From: Microbotryum silenes-acaulis
Taxonomy: Eukaryota > Basidiomycota > Microbotryomycetes > Microbotryales > Microbotryaceae
Assembly (NCBI GenBank): GCA_003665825.1
Contig: QPFY01000001.1
Coordinates: forward strand, 1,915,001-1,979,000
DNA length: 64,000 bases
Direction: 5' to 3'
This document shows, in pieces, positions 46,642 to 59,303 of the stretch; positions within the stretch are counted from its first letter, which is position 1, and the number at the start of each line of letters is the position of its first letter. A program made the translations under genes and the position numbers. A model generated the notes under the pieces. It ran no database searches. It was given only the letters and a program-made list of their open reading frames with translations, and was not told the DNA's origin.

Positions 46642-46875
46642 TGCGGACACTGTGCTTTGTTCTATATTGATATTCACGACTTGTTTCGTTGAGCTCGGCC
46701 AAGCTGAGTTGTATCGTATTGGGATCATGTTGCAACCCGAGAAAGAGACGGAGTCGCGCGCGCAAGAGAGAGATTACGACATGGGAGAAGAGCGAGCATG
46801 AGGGGATGAGGTGAAAGATGAATCAAGATGGGTGAGAAGTTGGATTGTGAACAAGAGGAATTCGGTCAAAGATTA

Positions 46876-48563
46876 TCATGCATACTGTAGAAGGGTGTGC
46901 GAAGCCTCTGATCAGCTTTTCGAGCTGAAGGGGATGATGTGATGACGACCTTCGACCTACTTTCTTGACCCATTCTTGCGCCTGAAGAAAGCGAGGTAGA
47001 TCTTGGATGAGTCGGGGGTGCGGGGGATCATTTGCAGAACATCGAGAGATGACTCACCGTCTTGTTGAACGCAGGCCGGTCTTTGGTGTATTGCTGCGAG
47101 CAGAAAAAGGTTGCAAGCGCGTTCGTATGAGCCTTACGTTCCCCAAGCAGCAGCGAACGGCTCACCTCGGCAATGGTAGCCACGAGGGCGTCATCGGCTG
47201 TGAACGGGGGAGGTATAACGATATCAGCTACACATGTCTTCCGGTATTCTCGGCTCCGAGCCCGATCGAGGCTTACCATTCGGTTCCTGTAGCAGTTGAA
47301 CGAGTGCTCGAAGGACTGTTCCATCCCACGAACGGGCCGTTCAGTCGACTGCAACCGGTGTCAGACCCAAGAGCGATCTTCTCGGTCTCACCTTGATCGA
47401 TTTTTGTGGAGGGCTTCCATGCCTCGGCCTGTGTGACCAAGTCTGGTCAGATTTTGCGCACCCCGATCGCGCCGAAGGTGAGGGGCGCGGTGGACTGACC
47501 TTGAGCACTCCGACGCAAAGCGCTCCGTCGTCGGTCACATTGGGGTGATATATTCGGGTGGCCTTTTTATAGTCACGACGGGCTGTCAGCTCCCCGAGCG
47601 CTCGCTAGAGGGTCACACGACTCGGGTCCGGGCGAGCACCCCGATTGGACTTTTCTCGGACGGAAGGCTCACGAATCTGATCTGATGGGGGAAAGTGCAT
47701 GTCAGTACTTGCTTAGAAAGGAGTCTTGTGATTAAATTGAGGCTTACATTGGGCGACTTGAACGGATACTCGATGGGGAACGTGATGTCAATCTTGAACT
47801 TGCCGCCTGAGGGGCGATTAGCGACCGAGGTGGTGATGATGAGTGGGTAGCTACGACACAACCAACTGTCGATGACTGACCTCTGTAAGCCGAGTCGGGC
47901 GGTCCGGTGATGGTGCCCGTCTGTTTGATGTGTCGCGTGTTGTGCGAAGGCAGGGCAGGGGATTTCGATTCGGGTCGCACTACGTCAGTGAATGAGCGAT
48001 ATCGAAACGGGAAAACGGGAACGGACACGAGCCCCTCGCGACCCTTCGTCGCACACTACGAGACTGAGTAGAAGAAGATGACTGACCCAGTGGAGAAGGT
48101 TGGATTCGTCGGGTTGTGCGACGACGTACGGCGGCCAGTCGGCCTGCAGCTCGGCGTACTCTTTGGTGATTCGTCGGTTCGCGGACGACACTGCCACGCG
48201 CGCCGAGCGACCGTAGACCGTGTTCAGTTGGGTGAGAGTGCAGCCTTACAGCTTGGTCAGCTGGTGAACTCACTTTGTGGGGGGAGGAGGGGAGGTGAGG
48301 GTGGGAGTTAGAGCGAAAAGCCGAGCTGACGGTGGACGAACGAGGTGGTAGAGGAAGGACAAGCTGCACGTCTCCGCTTTGCCGAGCCGAGGACTGGCAG
48401 GCGCGCCGATCACGGAAGGCGGTCCGAGCGCAAAAGGGAGCGCTCAGATCTGCTCAGACTCGGACTACTGGCTCAGAAGCTCAGACTCTCTCAGACTGGC
48501 TCAGATCTGCGCGTGTCGTCAGCCGACTGACTGCTTGAACGGCGCTTCCCTTCTCACACCCAT
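46876..48563 (-). CDS. Ubiquitin-conjugating enzyme E2 (UBE2L3-like), 11-12 exons with two 9-nt microexons
   Basis: Exons (minus): 48190-48087, 47920-47881, 47806-47748, 47681-47673 (9 nt, IRF), 47562-47500, 47428-47392, 47315-47277, 47197-47166, 47093-47058, 46981-46961, 46884-46876 (9 nt: Tyr-Ala-stop), plus a candidate 4-nt first exon 48563-48560 (ATG G). All phases close to 150 aa, the standard UBC-fold length. Spliced landmarks: SSANRRITKEYAELQADWPP, DESNLLHW|TGTITGPPDSAYRG, IDITFPIEYPFKSPN|IRF, TRIYHPNVTDDGALCVGVLK (catalytic Cys about 88), WKPSTKIDQ|VLRALVQLLQEPN, QYTKDRPAFNKT|AQEWVKK|YA. Closest in spacing to UBE2L3/UbcH7-type E2s that serve RING-in-between-RING and HECT ligases. No ATG occurs on this strand between 48191 and 48560, so the start exon is an inference. 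Divergent from RPT4. Confidence 0.85.
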
Positions 48564-48586
48564 ACGGTCATCGCCATCCCATCGCC
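48191..48586. promoter_or_regulatory. Short divergent promoter between the E2 and RPT4, with six CTCAGA repeats
   Basis: Between the first clear E2 exon and the RPT4 ATG. CTCAGA occurs at 48443, 48453, 48472, 48480, 48490 and 48500 (start positions), four of them 8-10 bp apart. If the 4-nt E2 start exon is right, the two ATGs are only ~24 bp apart and the repeats lie in the E2 first intron, upstream of RPT4. The yeast Rpn4 site (GGTGGCAAA) is not seen. Confidence 0.5.
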
Positions 48587-50632
<2,046 letters not shown>

Positions 50633-50822
50633 ACGAACTGGGACGGTGATGGTAGCCTCTGCTTTGACCCTTGTAACGAAATGAGGTTCCATGTTTTACG
50701 CCACTCTAAGGTCTGACGTAACAAGTCCGCCGGTGATAAGTCCGTCTGAACGCCGAGGAACGCTTCGATCAATTTTGAGAGCGAGAAGAGGTCCGAGCGC
50801 GAAAAAGCTGAGTGTATGCGAA

Positions 50823-51575
50823 ATGCCTTGCTCGCACCTGCTGACGCGACGACCCGTCGCATCGCCCCGGTCGGATCATTCCCCGCCTGTGTACAACCCC
50901 AAACCACCGACGGCTGGACGTCAAGTGGTCCTCTCCGTGCCCTTGAAAACTTTTGTGATCCTCGTAAGTCGCGTGTCGGACGACTCATCTCGAGAGTGGC
51001 AACCTGTGCGACCGCTGTGCGACGTGACCCCGCTTCCTCCTAGGCCGTGACAATGACCGGGGGCCTAAGGTCTGATGGGCGACGGGCGGGCGGACAGGCG
51101 GGGGAGAGTGATGATGACTTGGTTCTGACCCTTGCTGACTTTGGTGTGAAGACCACCTTGCAGAGCCTGGATCGAAAGTCAAGGCGTCTTTCATCGCAGC
51201 TCAACTCTGTTCGATCAACTCGGGTCTTTCGAACCTCGATTCTCGGCTCGATCCAACTGGGAGAGAGCACCTCGCTCGTTCACAAGGCCCGGCGGCTCAG
51301 TAAGTACTGAGGCCCGTCGATGCGCTCGTGACCGCTCGGTAATCCTACATTCAACGCATCGGGCGACCGCATTCGACTTTCCAAAGGTCCAACACCAACT
51401 CCGTCTTCAATCATCCGGTCCAGTTCGTCGTGTCAAGTACCACATTGACTGTCCATCTCTCAACGCGGAGTGAGTTACATCTCTCGGCCCCGAAGCTTCG
51501 ATCACCTTCCGACGCGATCTGGCGACATCGCTCGAGTGCTGGAACGACGTCAGGGCTTGCATACGTCTACAATAA
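50823..51575 (+). CDS. Small four-exon gene of unknown family (about 154 aa)
   Basis: Model: 50823-50963, 51044-51299, 51424-51469, 51554-51575, with GTAAGT/GTAAGT/GTGAGT donors; all phases close. The encoded protein begins MPCSHLLTRRPVASPRS (Arg-rich, possible organelle presequence) and has one moderately hydrophobic stretch across the first junction (VVLSVPLKTFVIL|AVTMTGGL). It continues ESDDDLVLTLADFGVKTTLQ and a basic helical part SRRLSSQLNSVRSTRVFRTS, and ends SLNAEACIRLQ. Not recognised. The argument for it is the chain of consensus donors and acceptors preserving frame and the coding-like composition; RPT4 ends 190 bp upstream. The last exon is the least certain. Confidence 0.5.
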
Positions 51576-51848
51576 CCTCTGCTCTTTTATAATCGAATCG
51601 CTCCGACACACTTTGCGACGCCAGGCTCGATTCCGAAGCGCGTCACTCAACACACGCGAGGTGATCACTGCAGGCGATCACAATCGGATCGACGAGAATA
51701 TAACTCTCACCCATCAAGCACAAACACAACAACAACACTATTTTGTCTCGTTCGCATTCCAGTCCCCTCATAACCTCTATTCGTCTGCTTCCGCCCTTCG
51801 CCTTCTGGCCAAAGGCCGAACCCGAACCTACCCTACCTTCTCCCCACC

Positions 51849-54800
51849 ATGGCCGCCGCAGTGCGCATGACGCGGCGAGGCTCAGCAGGTCTCCCTCTCG
51901 ACCGAACGACAGCTCCGAGCCTTCCTCGAGGGACACGAACGAACGCGTCGTCGCTTTTGATGGGTTCCACGGGCACGGCGAAGAAGAGGAAGAAGGTACC
52001 CGAGGAGACGGAGGATGAAGAAATGAGGTTGGAGAGTGAGCAGAGGGCACGCAGGGGGTCGACGAACAAGACTCAGACGAAGGGGTTTTATGATGAGCAG
52101 ACGACGGATGAGGAGGAGGAGCAAAGGGAGGAGGAGCAGGATGTCGAGGTGGAGGATGAGGAAGCTGAGGAAGAGGATCAAGACGAGGCAGAGGAGGACG
52201 GCGAAGAGATAGAAGAAGAGGAAGGGGAAGATGCCGAGGAAGAAGATGTTGATGAGGAGATGTCAGAAGGTACGTTGTGCTGGAAAACTGCTTTGGTCTC
52301 GTACGATGGCGCGCTGACCGCAGTGCGACCTGTTCCCACAGACGATCACTTTCACATTCACGAGGCAACATGGACCCATCTACGGCGACTACGACGCGAC
52401 GAGCTTGTGCGCCTCTATCGGATCGCATCTGGTGCCGAGGAAGAAGACGCCGAGGCATTGCACAAGGACGACCTCATTACACTGCTACTTGAAACACGCG
52501 GCCAACTTGCCATCTCCGCGACCGAATCCGACGGCGATGTCGAAGAGGACTCGGATCGCGATTCGCCCCGACCTTTCACGAGCCAAGAGACGTCGCCTGC
52601 CCTCGAGTCGGACGATGCCGACGGTAGTTCTCCTCGGAAGAAGGCGCGATCGAGCGGATCCCAAAGGGGTGGTCGAACGAGGAAGGACCGTCGAGCCATC
52701 ACACCGCCCACAAGTCATTCGGTTGTCTCTGTCGCCAGCTCGGAGGACTACGAGGCGGAGAAAGCTGTTGCTTCCAAGAAGACGACACGGGGTCGTTCCT
52801 TGTCTGATTTCAAGGTCGGCGGCGGCGCCTCTTCAAGACCGATGACGCGACGGCAGAGCCACGACGTCGTTCCCATACACGCTTCGACGTCTGCGTTCCC
52901 GGTCGTGACCCCGGCTTCGTTACCGGGGAGGAGGATGACGCGTCGGCATTCGCATACGATCGAGGTCGACGGGCAGGACAAGGCGAACAACTCGTCGCGA
53001 CACACGAGGAACGGGAGCAAGAGTTCGAAGGGCAAGAACAAGGCTGTCACGTTTGATGAAGATGACGGAACTCACTACGCGAGCTCACCCATCGCCCATC
53101 GGACACGAGGAGGCTCGTTTGCCCCGCCCGACACGATCCGACCGAATGGAGTCGCCGGAAGAGCCGCGAAAGCCAAAGCGGTGGAGAAGATCGTCAAGCG
53201 CGGCGAGAGGCATTCCCAGCGCCGGCCGACTCGCAGCGAGGTCGTCCACGATGATTGGCCGCAGGACGAGAGAATGGGTCCAAATCCGGACTCCGACTTT
53301 GAGGACGACGATGAATATGAGGACGTGTTTGGAACGGGTCGCCTTTCGAGGAAGATTCGGCCAAGTCAGGCGACTCCGTCAGACGCCGACGAAGAAAGTG
53401 GGGGCGACGATGCCGTTGACCATGCATTGTTCTCCGAAACGGACGAGGAACGAGAAACGACCGAGGTCACTTCGTACCTTCGTGCGCCGAGGCAGCTGCG
53501 CAACGGTAAGGTCGTACCCCTCAAAGGAGGGAGGCGGACGCGTAAGCGGGCAGACGACAAGGAAGAGGAAACTGAGGACGGGGATGATGATGATGATGAC
53601 GACGACGAGGAGGAAGAGGAGGAAGAAGAAGAGGAAGAAGAAGACGAGGAGATGGCCCACGATGATGACGTCGATCTTGCCAACGCAACGTCCAAGAGTT
53701 TGTTGCGGCATCGCAAGGACGACTTGGTACGTTTATGCGAAGAACGGGAGCTGCAGGGGGATGGGACCAAGAAAGAGCTTGTTCAGGCCCTTTTGGAATG
53801 GGTGAGCAATCTTTTGAACTGTCTCTTCACAGAGAGCCAACGCTGACACCTTGAAGTTGCTCACAGCGCGACGCCGACTTTGACCACTCGTCGGGCGGGT
53901 CGACAGTTCAGTCCGACGCGACTAACACCTCGACCGAAACCGCGCGTGCCGAGACCAAGTCGCAGGCATTACGCAGAGCCGTGACCGTTTCTGTGGCCAG
54001 TAATGCCGAAACCCCTCTTCTCATGCGCTATGGCCATTCGCGAAGTCCTGACAAGCCCCATAGTCGAGGACGGTCGCGTGCTGCTGCAGCGCTCAACGAC
54101 ATCACTGAAGAGATCAACGGTCTCGACCTCGAGAGCCTGCAGCTTCAAGACAAGGAGATTGCCCCTGAAAAATTGACCAAGCTCGAAAAAGTTGGCTCGG
54201 GTGGGTTCAAGGACGTCTACAAGGGGTTGTACCGACGCAAGACGATCGCAATCTGCGACATCCGAGGACATCTGACCGAAATGGACATAAAGGAGCTCGG
54301 TCTCTTGCGCGACTTGCGTCACCCCAACATCGTGCACTTTATCGGCGTCTCGATCCCCAAAGAGCCTTCGACGGTCCCCGTCATGATTGTCACCGAGCTG
54401 TGCGCCAATGGTGACTTGTTCGACTACATCCGAGGCGTGCCTCACCCGCCCTTCTCGTCGATGATCGACATCATGCTCGGCATCGCGCGCGGCGTCGAGT
54501 ATCTCCACACGCGCAAACCGACCATTATTCATCGTGATATCAAGTCGTCGAACGTGCTTATCACCGCCCAAGGCGTCGCCAAGATGGCCGACTTCGGGCT
54601 GGCGCGAGTCAAGCACACCACCCGATCGGTCATCCGCTCCCTCGTCGGGACCGTCAACTGGCAAGCCCCTGAACTCTGGGTCGCTCACCCCAAGTACAAC
54701 GAAAAAGTCGATGTCTACTCCGTCGGTCTCGTCTTCTGGGAGGTACTGCAGTGGCACCAGCCCGTTAAGCGCTACCCTTTCGAGGGCATGAATGAGCACG

Positions 54801-55096
54801 CCATCTACGAGCAGGTCGGTCAGAAGCGTATCCGACCTTCGACGGCTTCGATGAGGAGACAATGGGGTGGTGATATTCTCGATCTCGTCGGGGTGATGTG
54901 GGATCAAGACCATTCTCTACGACCATCGATGAAGCAAGTCGTCCTCGAGGTTAGTTCCTCGTGCTATAGCATTTCGTCGTTTATCTCACTCACGAATTGC
55001 CATTTCGAAATACAGCTCGAGGTGTTGAGACTAACCGCGAAGGAAGCCGAAAAGGCTCAAAAGGATCACGAGCGGTCCGGCCGAGCCTCGCGATGA
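51849..55096 (+). CDS. TKL-type protein kinase with SAP-like motifs and acidic N-terminus; beta3 lysine missing
   Basis: Four exons: 51849-52269, 52342-53801, 53867-54949, 55016-55096; phases close to 1014 aa. Residues ~55-140 are strongly acidic; SAP-like helices at LRRDELVRLYRIAS ... KDDLITLLLETR (~150-185) and, after a second long acidic run, LLRHRKDDLVRLCEERELQ ... KKELVQALLEW (~595-627). The kinase domain occupies ~735-990: VGSGGFKDVYKG, KTIAICDIRGHLTE, MDIKELGLLRDLRHPNIVHF, ELCANGDLFDYIRG, IIHRDIKSSNVLI (HRD ~849-851), ADFGLARVKHTT (DFG ~869), GTVNWQAPELW, VDVYSVGLVFWEVL. In the VAIK position the lysine is Cys (~757). TKL kinases in basidiomycetes are numerous; target unknown. DNA/nuclear association is inferred from SAP and basic segments. 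Intron 1 (72 nt) is in frame without stops, so an unspliced reading is possible there. Confidence 0.82.
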
Positions 55097-55413
55097 TTGA
55101 GTGCTCTTTCTTGTATTCGTGTTTCGCATTTTCGTTTTGTTCCCTTTGGTGTACCAACAAATTTCACCATGTCACACTTGCAAACCTCTCTTCCCTCCCA
55201 ATCCTGGCTGACTGATTGTAAATTGGTGAGAGCGAGAGAGGTCGTGTTGGACATTGCGCAGTCTACAAGGTTACAAGTACCCATTTTTTTTCCCGAGAAA
55301 TCATGACGCAGGCGTGACGATGAGAAGAGTGAGGGTACAGAAGGATGCAAATGGGGCCCTGAAAGTGATGGTGACGGTGAATGGCCCAAAGAAGGATGAC
55401 TTGTGTGCGTGTG
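55097..55413. other. Convergent 3' intergenic region
   Basis: 317 bp between the kinase stop (plus) and the stop of the small minus-strand ORF. T-rich after 55100 as expected for a 3' UTR. No RNA gene or repeat seen. Confidence 0.4.
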
Positions 55414-55992
55414 CTATATAACTGGCTCGCTGGCCGGCACATTGTTCACGGACTGGCATGAAAGATCGGAACCCGAGCCGCCCCTTCTTCTGAGGTTGTT
55501 CATGCCTACGGCTTCCTCGTCGTTGGGTGATGCAGCTGTGTTATGAAGCAAAGCCGAGTTCGTGCCGTTCTGGCCGACGACGACAACGTCGTTGCTCGCT
55601 GCTATTGGTGTCGCAGGGCGGGCTTTTCGAAAGCAGTTATTTGGGGGTTCAGTACAATTTGAAGTCGCCAACCTAGACACGAAAGAGCGTGGCTGACCTT
55701 GCTCGGGCATGCTCGCTGTCGCCGAAGATTTTGAACCGGAGCGGTTCCACTCTGCGGGAACCGTGACCCGCTCGAGCCCATTGCCGTCCCCTTTGGACTT
55801 CCACCACAATTCGGCAGCATTGGTGAGTGAGTTCGAATGCGAATGCCCGGACTGCAACTCGGGGGAGGCGAGTACGTCGCACATGCGGAAGTGATGGCGC
55901 GGCGAGGTCGAGAACCCCGAAGAGGGGGAGGGCGGGGTCACCGAGGGGGGAACGGGAAACGGCTGGGACAGATCCGGAGGGGTGCTGGTCAT
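55414..55992 (-). CDS. Small hypothetical Ser/Asn/Pro-rich protein
   Basis: Uninterrupted 192-codon ORF from the ATG at 55992 (MTSTPPDLSQPFPVPPSVTP) to 55414. The second half (SNDVVVVGQNGTNSALLHN, ASPNDEEAVGMNNLRRRGGS, NNVPASEPVI) has coding-like composition. A frame-preserving intron from the GTCAGC after MPEQ to a later AAAAG acceptor is possible. No domain, signal peptide or membrane segment is visible. It could be a real short regulatory protein or part of a larger gene with unrecognised upstream exons. Confidence 0.4.
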   Translation of the reverse strand: MTSTPPDLSQPFPVPPSVTPPSPSSGFSTSPRHHFRMCDVLASPELQSGHSHSNSLTNAAELWWKSKGDGNGLERVTVPAEWNRSGSKSSATASMPEQGQPRSFVSRLATSNCTEPPNNCFRKARPATPIAASNDVVVVGQNGTNSALLHNTAASPNDEEAVGMNNLRRRGGSGSDLSCQSVNNVPASEPVI

Positions 55993-57466
55993 CTTGGAGA
56001 TGGGAATTGGAGGTGTTTGTGTTGGTTCTGTTTCTTGTGAAGAAGGAAAGGTAGACGTGCTCGTGGCTGCGGAGGTGGACGCAGTGTCTGAGGCTGTGCG
56101 TGGAAGAGCGAGTCGCGTAAGTGGGGAAGTTCGGGAGCGCCTACAGTCAGCGCGAGGCGGTGGTGGTGGCGGTCTGGGACGTGGCCGATCAAGGAGAGAG
56201 AACTAGGGTGAATCGCTCCGCACCCACTTACTTGGATCAAGAGGACCGACGGTTTTTTGGTCCTGAAGTGTTGTCGAAGAAGCCAAGGTGGCTTCGGAGG
56301 TGGATCCTGGCATGATGTCAGTGGCTCAAAGAGCACCGAGCTGCACCGAGGCGACTCGAAGTAACGTCGTCGCTCGGCTTCGCGTGACGCGCCAGAATCC
56401 GGGAAAGCTCAGCGGAAGGTGCGTCTCGAAAAACCCCGTTTTTTGGCCGATTTGTACATCGTGTATCCCTTTTCAAGGGGTGTATGTATTCCGGTGTAAG
56501 ACCAAATTATTGAGTTATGTTGAAAAACTTATTCTACCATCAAAAACTACGTCATGTAGCATATTACAAGGCATAAATGGGCCCGAAAAGCACAAATCTC
56601 CGAGACGCACACTTTGGGCTGAGCTTTCCCGGGTCCGGACGGCGCTCGCGCAGTCCTGGCGGGCGCTGCGGGCAGGGGGCGCGGGCACCCAGCCAAGAAA
56701 TGACGAAATGCGACGGCCGGCGCGACGTTTCGAGTTGACGAGGAGGTTCCTTGCACGAGCATGTTTTTCCTTCGATGCCAACGTCTAGAAAACGCTTGTG
56801 GACTGACGACTCTTGCGACTCGCTCACGTACTTCACATCACATTCAAATTTTGGAGGCGTGGCGAGACGCGACGAGCTGCGCCGACCCTTCTCGATCGAG
56901 GCCCCTGTCCCATTAATTTTTCAAAGAGTGGCTATCTTTTGCAATGCCTTTCGTCGCTTTTGCATTGCCGACACTCACAGGAACACCGCACACATTGTCA
57001 ACATATGTAAGAGGGAGCAAGTTTTGCTGATCCAGAAGCTTCGGCAGCCAAAACAAAGTCGTGGTAGCACATAGTACATAATCGTGAAGTTGTCAAAAAA
57101 TCATCTTGTTTAGGTCGGGTGTGCCGAACTGTTATCGATTGAGTCCAACGTCCCCATCCCAAGCGAAACGAGGTGAACGCCTTTTCTTGCCCGGTGGAAC
57201 GGCATGGAATCGCGTGGAGGCGAGTGGAATGCTATCGACCCGAGGGGAACCCGAGAGTGCTTCGTGGAATCTCATCGAAGGAATTGGGGAGCGGTCCGTG
57301 CGCGCGCGGTTCGGCAGTCACTTTTGTCCCGGTCGTTCACGTCGGCTCTCCTTCCCTCCTTCCACACATTTCACTTACTGCATCCCAAGTTGACACACAC
57401 CCCAACGCGTACTCACCCCCCCCCCACCACACCACACCACATCTACCTACTCTTCATACACACATC
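55993..57466. promoter_or_regulatory. HSP70 upstream region containing a MITE-like insertion
   Basis: 1.47 kb upstream of the HSP70 start. It holds the 234-bp inverted-repeat element (56399-56632), A/T-rich sequence around 56920-57110 and, just before the ATG, a C/A-rich leader (C run at ~57418-57428 then CACACC repeats). No strict nGAAnnTTCnnGAAn heat-shock element was found by eye, although GAA/TTC words are frequent near 57190-57285. Confidence 0.45.
56399..56632. mobile_element. MITE-like element with ~30-bp terminal inverted repeats
   Basis: The left end 56399-56428 reads CCGGGAAAGCTCAGC...GCGTCTCG. The right end 56601-56632 reads CGAGACGCACAC...GGCTGAGCTTTCCCGG, its reverse complement apart from a 2-bp change and a short indel. 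The interior (56430-56600) is A/T-rich and noncoding (TTATTGAGTTATGTTG). Length and structure fit a non-autonomous DNA transposon. No clear target-site duplication was identified. Confidence 0.65.
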
Positions 57467-59272
57467 ATGTCCGCTGGAAAGGCTATCGGGTGAGTGACTC
57501 TTCATCGTCGTCGTCGTCGTCGTCCTCCGCTCGTTCCCGATGGACCCGCTTGCTGACTCCAGCGTCACCTTTCTCCTACCCGTGCTCTTCCGCTTGTAGA
57601 ATCGATCTCGGCACAACGTACTCTTGCGTCGGTGTCTGGCAAAACGACCGAGTTGAGATCATCGCCAATGTAAGTCATTTCATCCGGCGCAGGGCCGCAA
57701 TCAGACCCAGTTCGTCGTCGTCCTCGGCGATTCGCTGACGTTGCCTCCAAACTTTTTCCCATCTCACAGGACCAAGGTAACCGAACAACTCCCTCCTACG
57801 TCGCCTTCACGTGAGTAATTGTACACTTTCTTTTCCTCGTATTAGTGCATCTCACTGACCCTGCCTGCACCTCTTTGTTCCCTCCTTCCCACGCCGCTCG
57901 GTCGACCGTTTTTCCCGCGCTCTGACGCAATGCTTCCTTGACCTTCCATCTCGTTCCGCTCGCCCGCCCGCTCGCCGCGCCCACCGCCGCGCTCGCTCAC
58001 ACCTCAGCGACTCGGAGCGATTGATCGGTGATGCCGCCAAGAACCAAGTCGCCATGAACCCACACGTAAGTTGCACACTTTTGCTTGTTTCGTCTTGGTC
58101 GCATACCTCCCACATTCAACGCAGAGCATCGTCGCTGACCTTTCGCTGCCCAACGCCCATTCTCGCAGAACACCGTCTTCGATGCCAAGCGACTCATTGG
58201 CCGAAAGTGGGCCGATCCCGAGGTCCAGTCCGACATGAAGCACTGGCCCTTCAAGGTCGTCGACAAGGGAACCAAGCCCATCATCGAGGTCGAGTACCGA
58301 GGCGAGACCAAGCAGTTCACCCCCGAGGAAATCTCGTCCATGATCCTGCTCAAGATGAAGGAGACCGCTGAGGCCTACCTCGGCACGACCGTCTCCAACG
58401 CCGTCGTCACTGTCCCCGCCTACTTCAACGACTCGCAGCGACAAGCCACCAAGGATGCCGGTGTCATCTCGGGCCTCAACGTCCTCCGTATTATTAACGA
58501 GCCCACCGCCGCCGCCATCGCTTACGGCCTCGACAAGAAGACCGTCGGCGAGAAGAACGTCCTCATCTTCGATCTCGGAGGAGGAACGTTCGATGTCTCC
58601 CTTTTGACCATTGAAGAGGGTATCTTCGAGGTCAAGGCCACCGCCGGTGACACCCACTTGGGAGGTGAGGACTTCGACAACCGACTTGTCACCCACTTCG
58701 TCGCCGAGTTCAAGCGCAAGAACAAGAAGGATCTCTCGTCCAACGCCCGTGCTCTCCGTCGTCTCCGCACTGCCTGCGAGCGTGCCAAGCGAACCCTCTC
58801 TTCCGCCGCCCAGACTACCATCGAGATCGACTCGCTCTTCGAGGGTATCGACTTCTACACCTCCATCACTCGTGCCCGCTTCGAGGAGTTGTGCCAAGAC
58901 TTGTTCCGTGGCACCATGGACCCCGTCGAGAAGGTCCTCCGCGATTCCAAGATCGACAAGGCTTCCGTCCACGAGATCGTCCTCGTTGGTGGCTCCACTC
59001 GTATCCCCAAGGTCCAGAAACTCGTCTCGGACTACTTCAACGGCAAGGAGCCTAACAAGTCCATCAACCCCGATGAGGCCGTTGCCTACGGTGCCGCTGT
59101 CCAGGCCGCCATCCTCACTGGTGACACGTCCGAGAAGACCCAGGACTTGCTCTTGCTCGATGTCGCCCCGCTTTCGACCGGTATCGAGACCGCCGGCGGT
59201 GTTATGACCAAGCTCATCCCCCGCAACACGACCGTCCCCACCAAGAAGTCCGAGACCTTCTCGACCTACGCC

Positions 59273-59303
<31 letters not shown>

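Noticed and set aside
51643..52458. 271-codon minus-strand ORF opposite the kinase N-terminus
   Set aside because: Ser/Pro/Leu/His translation produced by reading GAG/GAA/GAT acidic codons backwards; no start context or conserved motif.
55097..57466. Canonical heat-shock elements upstream of HSP70
   Set aside because: GAA and TTC words occur but none keeps the strict 2-bp spacing for three consecutive units, so no element is called.
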